Numbered from the stretch's first letter, positions 1 to 5,521 are shown. The stretch: DNA of 5,631 nt from Candidatus Aminicenantota bacterium (GCA_029939015.1 JAOZTV010000209.1:1-5631); one strand, 5' to 3'. The notes: a model not told the origin generated them from the sequence alone. Translations and numbers: made by a program.

Positions 1-50
1 CTCCCACAAATACCTGAAACTTGCGCGTCTACCAATTCCGCCACTTCGGC
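1..50 (-). tRNA. tRNA-Leu (anticodon CAG), 5' half, cut by the window edge
   Basis: Read on the minus strand from 50, the sequence has the tRNA-Leu hallmarks. The acceptor 5' strand is GCCGAAG, followed by the D-arm core GGCGGAATTGGTAGACGC that is typical of bacterial leucine tRNAs. The anticodon stem pairs CAAGT with ATTTG around the loop TTCAGGT. The anticodon CAG (plus-strand positions 14-16) reads CUG codons. The window ends just after the start of the long variable arm (TGGGAG), so the variable arm, T arm and acceptor 3' strand lie beyond position 1. The identity rests on the visible half only, but the D arm plus anticodon leave little doubt. Confidence 0.95.
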
Positions 51-58
51 AAAATAAA

Positions 59-87
59 GTTATATTTCAACTTAAGAGTTTTGTCAA
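59..87 (-). promoter_or_regulatory. Sigma-70 promoter of the tRNA-Leu gene
   Basis: On the minus strand there is a perfect -35 box TTGACA (87-82), a 17-nt spacer and a -10 box TATAAC (64-59). Only eight nucleotides separate the -10 box from the first base of the tRNA at 50. Transcription would therefore start at or within a base or two of the mature 5' end. The discriminator is AT-rich (TTTATTTT), without the GC-rich stretch seen at many stringently controlled stable-RNA promoters. Confidence 0.8.
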
Positions 88-206
88 GTTTTTGTAAGTG
101 ACCACACATATTTGACTTAAAAAAATTCACTCATTTCTTAAAGCATCTACTGGATTTGCGATGTATATGATCTAAACCAGAATTCTGTGTTTATCAACAA
201 ATATGG

Positions 207-222
207 TGGAATAATTCTTGCA
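207..222 (+). promoter_or_regulatory. Sigma-54 (-24/-12) promoter upstream of the chimeric ORF, overlapped by a sigma-70-like promoter
   Basis: TGG at 207-209, exactly eight bases (AATAATTC), then TTGCA at 218-222 gives the RpoN spacing, with ten bases between the invariant GG and GC. The predicted start is near the A at 233, leaving a ~38-nt leader to the ATG at 271. A sigma-70-like pair overlaps it: TTGCAT (218-223), a 17-nt spacer and TAGAAT (241-246), with a start near 253. Sequence alone does not say which polymerase uses the site. The sigma-54 reading is favoured because two more elements of the same form occur in this window and because the ORF begins like a sigma-54 activator gene. 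Confidence 0.65.
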
Positions 223-270
223 TTTAAAATATAAATAAAATAGAATGTTTTATTATTGGAGTTATAGAGT

Positions 271-516
271 ATGGAATTAAAAGAAGGAAGGATCTTAATC
301 ATTGATAATTATGTTGACATACTTAAAGCAAGGGAATTATACCTGAAAAGATATATCAAACATCTTAAAACGGAGAATGTCCCTGAACAAATCCCATATT
401 TAATTAGAGAAGAAAAATATGATCTATTAAACTCAATCATAGCAGATGTCAATACTTTTTGTAAAAAAACAGAGCAACATGATGATATGACAATGTTAGG
501 CATAAAATTCAAATGA
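271..516 (+). CDS. 81-aa chimeric remnant: receiver-domain start joined to SpoIIE phosphatase tail
   Basis: The protein has two unrelated halves. Residues ~7-53 resemble the N-terminus of an NtrC-type receiver domain. Aligned without gaps to residues 8-54 of the response regulator in this window, they share 16 of 47 residues, including RxLIID, LYLK, the PE pair and the YD before the phospho-Asp strand. The frame then leaves the receiver family before the phosphorylatable Asp. Residues ~56-81, with IIADVNTF and the HDDMTML signature, resemble the last strand of a SpoIIE/RsbU-type PP2C phosphatase, where a DD-[IM]-T motif is expected near the C-terminus. A working REC-PP2C protein would be several hundred residues, so this is best read as an in-frame fusion left by a large deletion. 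The join lies near 421-438. It keeps a promoter and a ribosome site (GGAG at 258-261, nine bases before ATG), so it may be expressed. The acidic pair is altered (IIDN instead of IIDDD), and no receiver or phosphatase activity is expected. Confidence 0.7.
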   Translation: MELKEGRILIIDNYVDILKARELYLKRYIKHLKTENVPEQIPYLIREEKYDLLNSIIADVNTFCKKTEQHDDMTMLGIKFK

Positions 517-581
517 CAAATATAGTGAGTGATTTGAAGATATAAAGGTTTACTTCAAAAGCTATAATTCCTATTCATCTA

Positions 582-618
582 TGTCCAGAAAAGAACATCG
601 ACTGTCCGCTATCGGTCA
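582..618. promoter_or_regulatory. Tandem 16-bp dyads, candidate enhancer sites for the sigma-54 activator
   Basis: Two imperfect inverted repeats of equal length lie upstream of the tolC-like sigma-54 promoter: TGTCCAGAAAAGAACA (582-597) and TGTCCGCTATCGGTCA (603-618). Both fit TGTCC-N6-G[AG]NCA and start 21 bp apart, two helical turns. Their centres fall about 106 and 85 bp upstream of the predicted start at 696, within the usual range for bacterial enhancer-binding-protein sites. Each arm pair has a mismatch, and the assignment to the regulator encoded in this window is inference. Confidence 0.45.
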
Positions 619-669
619 ACCTATTGCAGTTAATCATCTTTAATAACCAATGATAGAGGAAAATCAACT

Positions 670-685
670 TGGAACAAAAATTGCA
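670..685 (+). promoter_or_regulatory. Sigma-54 (-24/-12) promoter of the TolC-family gene
   Basis: TTGG (669-672), then AACAAAAA (673-680), then TTGCA (681-685) is a strong RpoN element with ten bases between GG and GC. Initiation is expected near the A at 696, leaving a ~17-nt leader that carries the AAGGAG ribosome site (701-706) seven bases ahead of ATG 713. A TATAAT at 688-693 could be a sigma-70 -10 box, but the matching -35 position (CAACTT, 665-670) is poor, so sigma-54 control is the better reading. Confidence 0.8.
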
Positions 686-712
686 TATATAATCTATTAA
701 AAGGAGAAAAAA

Positions 713-2266
713 ATGAAGCTTATTTTATTTTTATTTTTAAATATAGTTATTTTCACATTCGTTCTATTGCCACAGAATAATAATAATGGATTTAAATTAA
801 AATTGCAGGATAGTATAACCCATGCTTTACAAAACAATATAGATTTGCAAATCCAGATACTTGATTTTAAGATCAGTAATAAAAATGTATCTGCCAATAA
901 AGCTCTATTTATTCCTATATTGACGCTTAATATGGATAAAACCAAAACGAAAAACCCATCTTCTTCTCTATTGGATGGGGCTGATATTTCTGAGGTTCAA
1001 TCAATGTCGTTTGATATTGGACTTAGACAAAATTTGCCTTTTGGAGGATCTGCCAATCTCTATTTTAATGAAAGTAGAAATGAGACAAATAATAGCTTTG
1101 CCAATTTAAACCCACAATTTAATGCTTTAATGCAATTTAGTCTAAGTCAACCACTACTGAAAGGTTTTGGTAATAAAATTACCAGAAGGAATATTCTTAT
1201 CTCAATCCAGACCCATAAAAGTGCATTTTTCAGATTAAAAGAAAAGGTTTTGGAAACAATATATAATGTCGAAAACGCCTATTGGGATTTGGTATATTTT
1301 AGATTATACTATGAAGTGAAAAAAGAGAGTCTTAAAGCCGCAAAGGATCTGGAATTAATAAATCTAAAAAAGCTGAAAGTAGGAGCAATCCCGGAATTAG
1401 AAATTTTAACAGCTAAATCTGAAGTCGCCAATAAAGAGAGTGAAATTATTCAGGCAATATCCTCTATCAAGGAAGCAGAAGAGAAATTGAGAACAATTAT
1501 GAACCTTCAAAATAACCAAGAAAAATGGATGAGAAAGATTATACCTATTGATGATCCGGAGAATGCATATTCTTATAAAATCCCCTCAATTGATGAAGCT
1601 ATCAGCATAGCCAGAAAAAATGATCCATTGATCAAAGGACTGGAGCATGAACTGAAGGGTAGAGGGATTGAAATAAAATACAGAAAAAACATGATGCTTC
1701 CAGAACTTAATTTTAATTTTAATTACTGGACAAGCGGTATTTCCGGTGATGAAATCATCTATGATGGTAGCGGATTTGATCGTAAGCCTGTTGATATTAT
1801 TCAAAGGAATATATGGGTTTCAATACAGGACACATTAAAAGCAATATATAATAACTGGAATATCAGTCTTAATTTGAAAATACCATTGACTTTTAGGGAG
1901 TCTAAGGCCAACTTTGCCAAAGCAAAAATGGAGTTTAAAAAAGCAGAATTAAATATCAGAAACGCAGAACAATCAGCATTAAAAAAAATACATCAATCTT
2001 TGAGAGAGGTGCAGACAAATAAGAAAAAACTCAAAGCTTATAAAGTATCAAGAAAACTTGCTGATGCTCAATTAAATGCAGAAGAAAAAAAGTTTAAAGC
2101 AGGCATGAGTACAAATTATAACGTTTTAAAAGCTCAGGAAAACCTTGAAGAAAACAGCTTATTAGAGATAAAATCTAAAATTGATCTAAATAAATCGATC
2201 CTGAATTTACAAAAAAACCTGGGAGTTCTCTTAAAAGAAAAGGGAATTAAATTCAAAACTGAATAA
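713..2266 (+). CDS. TolC-family outer-membrane efflux protein
   Basis: The 517-aa product is full length for an outer-membrane factor of the TolC/OEP family. Such proteins trimerise into a channel across the outer membrane and periplasm and accept substrates from ABC or RND pumps through an adaptor. A hydrophobic N-terminal segment (~1-20) should act as a Sec signal. It has no lipobox cysteine, so it is not a NodT-type lipoprotein, and the cleavage site is unclear. The two-fold family repeat is visible. Repeat one has the helical start QDSITHALQNN (~32-42), a beta region (~97-150) with the QPLLKGFG motif, and long coiled-coil helices (~165-262) containing NAYWDLVY and KVGAIPELEIL. Repeat two starts at PSIDEAISIARKNDP (~291-305), with beta strands (~328-395) and helices (~396-505) containing FKAGMSTNYNVL. 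ATG 713 follows AAGGAG at 701-706. The promoter upstream is sigma-54 type, linking expression to an NtrC-family activator. No pump or adaptor gene is visible in this window, so the substrate is unknown. Confidence 0.93.
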   Translation: MKLILFLFLNIVIFTFVLLPQNNNNGFKLKLQDSITHALQNNIDLQIQILDFKISNKNVSANKALFIPILTLNMDKTKTKNPSSSLLDGADISEVQSMSFDIGLRQNLPFGGSANLYFNESRNETNNSFANLNPQFNALMQFSLSQPLLKGFGNKITRRNILISIQTHKSAFFRLKEKVLETIYNVENAYWDLVYFRLYYEVKKESLKAAKDLELINLKKLKVGAIPELEILTAKSEVANKESEIIQAISSIKEAEEKLRTIMNLQNNQEKWMRKIIPIDDPENAYSYKIPSIDEAISIARKNDPLIKGLEHELKGRGIEIKYRKNMMLPELNFNFNYWTSGISGDEIIYDGSGFDRKPVDIIQRNIWVSIQDTLKAIYNNWNISLNLKIPLTFRESKANFAKAKMEFKKAELNIRNAEQSALKKIHQSLREVQTNKKKLKAYKVSRKLADAQLNAEEKKFKAGMSTNYNVLKAQENLEENSLLEIKSKIDLNKSILNLQKNLGVLLKEKGIKFKTE

Positions 2267-2373
2267 GTTTAAGTTCTCCACCAAAAAGTGTGGGTAAAAA
2301 AGATACTACAATACAAGAGACCGGAATGAGTTTAGTTTTATGTAGCCTCAAGTAGCCTAGAAAAAAAAATTAT

Positions 2374-2400
2374 TTATGCTCCGTAGGACAATTTTTGTCT
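2374..2400. repeat. Probable degraded copy of a short interspersed palindromic repeat
   Basis: TTATGCTCCGTAGGA (2374-2388 region) followed by CAATTTTTGTCT looks like one arm and core of a GCTCC-GTA-GGAGC hairpin whose second arm has lost bases, leaving GGACAA in place of GGAGCAA. Similar short GCTCCGTAGGAGC-type elements followed by an A/T-rich tail are, from memory, scattered through intergenic DNA of some Bacteroidota/FCB-group genomes. Only this single imperfect copy is visible here, so its repeat status rests on recollection and is not shown by the window. Confidence 0.35.
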
Positions 2401-2406
2401 GTCTGA

Positions 2407-2434
2407 ACATTAACAATGTGTTACATTTTAATGT
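2407..2434. repeat. Nested AT-rich inverted repeats
   Basis: ACATTAA (2407-2413) and TTAATGT (2428-2434) form a 7-bp outer inverted repeat. Within the same span are two adjacent palindromes, ACATT-AAC-AATGT (2407-2419) and ACATT-TT-AATGT (2423-2434). The RNA could fold either as one long hairpin or as two short ones. There is no adjoining T run on either strand. A bidirectional 3'-end structure for the convergent transcripts is possible but unproven. Confidence 0.45.
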
Positions 2435-2551
2435 GAGTTGCTAAAATTGAGTAAATAATTTTTCTTTTAAAGTTGGCGGATGGGCGGAATAAGACTAAGC
2501 TCATGGAGGTTAAATAGCATTACCAATAGTTTATGACAGAGAGCCTAATCC

Positions 2552-3895
2552 TTAAAAACTTAAAGTAAATGTAGTTAATCCATCTATTGTAGTTACATTT
2601 ATCTGACCTTTATGAAGTTTCATGATTTGCTTACAGAGACTCAATCCTATACCGGATGATTTTTTGGTTGAATAAAATGGTATGAAAATTTTACTTTTAT
2701 TCTGATCTGAGATCCCTGTTCCATTATCAATGACTTGAATATTTACTTTACCGCTATCACTGAGAAAGGAGTTAATTATAATTATTGGACTGTCAACTTC
2801 TTTTAAAGCGTGTACAGCATTTATTACTAGATTTATCAGAACCTGCTCAATAAGTGATGAGTCTGCACTTATCTCTAAAGATTCAGGATCAATGTTTTGG
2901 ATGATCTCTATATTATTCTCTTTTATATTATTCTGAAGAATGATGAGAGTCTTTGATATAAGCTCTTTGATCGATAAAATTTTTAAAACTGGCTTTGGTA
3001 TTATAGCCAGATTCCGGTAAGCGTTTACAAAATCTATCAAACCTTTGGATCTTGTGTGAATTGTATTTAATGCATCTTTTATATCCTGAATATCAACTTT
3101 TGATTTTGTAGCTTCAATATCAAGTTGTTTAATTAAGTCAAAAGTTGTAGCACTCAGTGAAGATATTGGTGTAAGAGAATTCATTATTTCATGAGTTAGT
3201 ACTCTTATAAGTTTTTGCCAGGCCTCCAATTCCTTATCTTCAAGGACATTATGAATATCCTGAATTGAGAGAAGAGTCAAGTTCTTTTCCCCTATCCTGA
3301 ATTCAAAAACAGAAAAAGCCATTTGTTTATAGTCATCGTTGATATTGACTTTTTTTACAACCTTATCACCATGCCTTATACTTATTATTAATTCGTATAT
3401 ATCAGGATGAGAGACCTTCAGACTATTTATGTTTTTTAGAAAACCTAAATTTAATATCTTTTTACCCGCACGGTTTATAAAATCAACATGCCCCTCTGAA
3501 TCGTAACTTATTAGTCCATTATTAATATATTGGATTATAGTTTGCATATAACGAAAACTTTTCTCTTTTTCACCTCTGTTTTGTTTAAATTTTTCAACAA
3601 CCTTATTAAAAGCTGAATTTAATTCTGAGAAAGATTTTCCCATTCTTTTATCAGAGAACGATTGTGTAAAATCAGAATATTCAATTGCCTCAAGAAAGCG
3701 CTTAAAATTTCGGTTGGTTATATCCATAAGTTTGAAAAGATTTATAATCTGGTAAATAAGTAAAATAAAAAAACCAGCAGTAAGAAGAAGATTTTGATAC
3801 TGATAATACAAAAAGATACTTATGAAAATATTGATACAAATCAAGCTTATCTTTATTAAAACTTTTATTCTGAATGTTTTAAAATAATTTATCAT
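2552..3895 (-). CDS. PAS-containing membrane sensor histidine kinase, NtrY/NtrB-like
   Basis: The 447-aa kinase autophosphorylates a histidine and should pass the phosphate to the response regulator encoded just upstream. Two membrane helices (~12-32 and ~36-55) form a tight hairpin with only a few residues outside, so there is no periplasmic sensor domain. A HAMP-like linker (~56-105) and a PAS-like domain (~115-215, with NGLISYDSEGHVDFINRAG) follow. The H-box is VLTHEIMNSLTP with H235 and the HExxN pattern of NtrB-type kinases. The HATPase domain shows N355 and N359 in the N-box LINLVINAVHAL, DNGTGI at 390-395 (G1) and SSGIGLSLCKQIM at 413-425 (G2). All catalytic motifs are intact. The start follows the regulator stop by 18 bp and has only a weak ribosome site (GAGTG, 3910-3906). 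The two genes should be co-transcribed and are probably translationally coupled. The lack of an outer sensing domain suggests sensing in the membrane or through the PAS domain. Confidence 0.93.
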   Translation of the reverse strand: MINYFKTFRIKVLIKISLICINIFISIFLYYQYQNLLLTAGFFILLIYQIINLFKLMDITNRNFKRFLEAIEYSDFTQSFSDKRMGKSFSELNSAFNKVVEKFKQNRGEKEKSFRYMQTIIQYINNGLISYDSEGHVDFINRAGKKILNLGFLKNINSLKVSHPDIYELIISIRHGDKVVKKVNINDDYKQMAFSVFEFRIGEKNLTLLSIQDIHNVLEDKELEAWQKLIRVLTHEIMNSLTPISSLSATTFDLIKQLDIEATKSKVDIQDIKDALNTIHTRSKGLIDFVNAYRNLAIIPKPVLKILSIKELISKTLIILQNNIKENNIEIIQNIDPESLEISADSSLIEQVLINLVINAVHALKEVDSPIIIINSFLSDSGKVNIQVIDNGTGISDQNKSKIFIPFYSTKKSSGIGLSLCKQIMKLHKGQINVTTIDGLTTFTLSF

Positions 3896-3913
3896 TTATA
3901 ATAATCACTCATT

Positions 3914-5293
3914 TCAGCTAAGAGCTATATTAAATTTCTCAATTCTCCGATAAAGTGCAGGTCTCGATAAACCAAGCTCTATGGCTGTTTTTGAGATATT
4001 ATTCTGATGTTTTTTCAAAGCCTTCAAGATCATCTTTTTTTCAGTATTTCCAAGGTCAAGATCATCAAAGTTTACATATTCTTCTTTTGAAGAAAAGAAA
4101 AAATCATCCGGGTTGAGAATATCATTTTCACTCATAATTACAGCTCTTTCTGTAGAATGTTTCAGCTCCCTGACATTACCAGGCCATCTGTAATTTAAAA
4201 ATTCTATTTTTGTTTCTGTAGATAAGTTTTTTTCTGGTTTTTTATATTTCAGACAAAATTGTTTTAAAAAGATTTCAGCAAGCAAAATAATATCCTGCTC
4301 TCTATCCCGTAAAGGTGGAACCTGTATTTCAATTGTATTTATTCTATATAAGAGATCTTCTCTAAACTTATTTTCTTTTACCATTTGTCTGATATCAATG
4401 TTTGTAGCTGATATTAAACGTATATCAATCGGTATTGATTTATGAGAGCCTAAACGCCTCACCTCTCTGGTTTCTAAAACTCTCAGTATCTTTGCCTGAA
4501 GTGGAAGAGGTAGGTTTCCTATTTCATCTAAAAACAAGGTACCACCACTGGCAACTTCAAAATGCCCGATTCTATCCTTAATTGCATCTGTAAATGACCC
4601 CTTTATATGACCGAATAATTCACTTTCAAAAATAGTATCACTTACAGCCCCCATATCCACAGATATAAATGGCTCATTACTTCTATTTGACTCACGATGA
4701 ATTGCTCGAAAGACAAGTTCTTTTCCGGTTCCATTTTCACCTGTGATCAAAACATTAGCATCTGTCTTTGATACTTTTTTTATCATATTAATAACTTCTT
4801 TTATAGATTCTGAGTTTCCAAGCATATTATAGAAAGGTTTATTAATGTTTTCTATCAATTGTTCTTTTTGAGATTGAAGTGTTTTTATTTTATTTTTTGC
4901 TCTATTTAGATTTACCGCAGAACCTACAGTAGCCAGTAATTTTTCATTTTGCCAGGGTTTTATAATAAAATCTGCTGCACCCTCTTTTATAGCTCTTACA
5001 GCAAGCTCTACATCCCCATAAGCAGTAATAAGTATTACCTCTATTGATGGATCAATTGTTTTTATCTTTTTTAAAAAATAAAATCCTTCCTCTCCACTTG
5101 TTACATCTCTGGTAAAATTCATATCAAGAAAAATAACATCATATTGATCAGCTTTTAAGCCTGAGATCACTGCCTCAGGATTATCATTTATGTCAACAAA
5201 CTCAATATGTTGTTTTAAATAAAGTTTTGCTGCCTGAAGGACTCCCGTATCATCATCAATAATCAATACCCTAGCACTATTTTTACTTTTCAT
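3914..5293 (-). CDS. NtrC-family sigma-54-dependent response regulator (REC-AAA+-Fis HTH)
   Basis: With a start at 5293 the product is 459 aa, the usual size of an NtrC/AtoC-type activator that remodels sigma-54 polymerase by ATP hydrolysis when phosphorylated. The receiver (~7-125) has the acidic pocket D13-D15, phospho-acceptor D57 (FLDMNF), T90 and K112 (IIKPW). The AAA+ domain (~155-385) has Walker A GENGTGKE (185-192), the sigma-54 contact loop GSFTDA (232-237), Walker B GGTLFLDE (250-257), sensor I SATN, arginine-finger region FREDLLYR (310-317) and the WPGNVREL sensor II motif. The C-terminal Fis-type helix-turn-helix (~415-457) ends SKTAIELGLSRPALYRRIEK. The contact loop differs from canonical GAFTGA but keeps the key FT. 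The frame stays open to an ATG at 5392, but the sigma-54 element lies inside that extension, and its 33 extra residues are hydrophobic and unlike a receiver start. ATG 5293 has AGGA at 5303-5300 six bases upstream; ATG 5299 is also possible. The kinase gene follows in the same operon. Confidence 0.96.
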   Translation of the reverse strand: MKSKNSARVLIIDDDTGVLQAAKLYLKQHIEFVDINDNPEAVISGLKADQYDVIFLDMNFTRDVTSGEEGFYFLKKIKTIDPSIEVILITAYGDVELAVRAIKEGAADFIIKPWQNEKLLATVGSAVNLNRAKNKIKTLQSQKEQLIENINKPFYNMLGNSESIKEVINMIKKVSKTDANVLITGENGTGKELVFRAIHRESNRSNEPFISVDMGAVSDTIFESELFGHIKGSFTDAIKDRIGHFEVASGGTLFLDEIGNLPLPLQAKILRVLETREVRRLGSHKSIPIDIRLISATNIDIRQMVKENKFREDLLYRINTIEIQVPPLRDREQDIILLAEIFLKQFCLKYKKPEKNLSTETKIEFLNYRWPGNVRELKHSTERAVIMSENDILNPDDFFFSSKEEYVNFDDLDLGNTEKKMILKALKKHQNNISKTAIELGLSRPALYRRIEKFNIALS

Positions 5294-5308
5294 ATTCATT
5301 CCTATTAA

Positions 5309-5337
5309 ATAATAAGCAAATAAGATGCCAAAGTCAA
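5309..5337 (-). promoter_or_regulatory. Overlapping sigma-54 and sigma-70 promoters of the regulator-kinase operon
   Basis: On the minus strand TTGGCATCTTATTTGCT (5331-5315) is a strong -24/-12 element: TGG at 5330-5328, eight bases, TTGCT at 5319-5315, and ten bases between GG and GC. Initiation is expected at about 5304-5305, just upstream of the AGGA ribosome site (5303-5300). The same DNA is bracketed by a sigma-70-like pair, TTGACT (5337-5332) and TATTAT (5314-5309) with a 17-nt spacer, whose start would fall near 5302. Binding by the two holoenzymes would be mutually exclusive. This suggests basal plus activated autoregulation, which is inference. Confidence 0.75.
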
Positions 5338-5464
5338 TAACAACAAATAATCTTATTCTATAAAGTTGGATTATTAAAAAAGAATAAAACAAGTCGTAAA
5401 ATAGATTTTATATTTGCTACATCAGTATGTACATTCTTTCTATCTTGTGCTGGCATTTTCAACT

Positions 5465-5481
5465 GGTGACAATTTGTCACC
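5465..5481. promoter_or_regulatory. Perfect 17-bp palindrome, candidate operator or enhancer site
   Basis: GGTGACAATTTGTCACC has two perfect 8-bp arms around one central T. Its centre is about 170 bp upstream of the predicted start of the regulator operon, a workable distance for an enhancer-binding protein acting by looping. It is also placed to control a divergent gene beyond the window. Its half-site (GGTGACAA) does not match the TGTCC dyads in front of the tolC-like gene, so the two sites may bind different proteins. Confidence 0.6.
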
Positions 5482-5501
5482 GTTTGATTTCTTTTTTAAT
5501 T

Positions 5502-5521
5502 AGTAGTTTTGAGTAGTTTTG
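5502..5521. repeat. Two perfect tandem copies of AGTAGTTTTG
   Basis: AGTAGTTTTG occurs at 5502-5511 and again at 5512-5521 without interruption. The 10-bp unit is about one helical turn. It could be a short slippage product or paired half-sites for a DNA-binding protein; nothing here decides between these. Confidence 0.6.

Larger units (their letters stand above)
2267..2551. other. Intergenic gap between convergent genes, no gene or clear terminator seen
   Basis: The tolC-like gene and the kinase gene converge on these 285 bp. I see no convincing coding region and no GC-rich stem followed by a T run for either gene. The stretch instead holds small repeats. GTAGCCT occurs twice ten bases apart (2342-2348 and 2352-2358) ahead of an A9 run (2361-2369). 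GGCGGA occurs twice (2475-2480 and 2483-2488), a local GC-rich patch. A partial copy of a probable interspersed repeat (2374-2400) and two AT-rich palindromes (2407-2434) are listed separately. The mixture suggests decayed, non-coding DNA. Confidence 0.6.

Noticed and set aside
309..512. Minus-strand open frame of 67 codons opposite the chimeric ORF
   Set aside because: No ribosome site or recognisable domain is present. The plus-strand frame has a promoter, a ribosome site and two domain fragments.
697..945. Minus-strand open frame of 82 codons overlapping the tolC-like gene start
   Set aside because: It is antisense to the signal peptide and first repeat of a clear TolC-family gene, with no independent support.
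1586..1804. Minus-strand open frame of 72 codons inside the tolC-like gene
   Set aside because: It is antisense to conserved coding sequence, with no recognisable features.
2278..2293. CCAC/GTGG inverted repeat just after the tolC-like gene as a terminator
   Set aside because: The stem is only four base pairs with an eight-base loop, and it is followed by TAAAAAA, not a T run.
2361..2388. Hairpin TCC-TAC-GGA plus a T9 run on the minus strand as the kinase-operon terminator
   Set aside because: The stem is three base pairs and the T run begins about ten bases after it. It lies more than 160 bp beyond the kinase stop.
2480..2536. 18-codon frame starting at ATG 2480 in the convergent gap
   Set aside because: It is too short, has no clear ribosome site and shows no recognisable motif. 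The GGCGGA pair there is noted only as a composition oddity.
5346..5387. AT-only dyads AATAATC/GATTATT and TTATTCT/AGAATAA as operators
   Set aside because: Seven-base A/T-dominated arms with long spacers are expected by chance in DNA this AT-rich.
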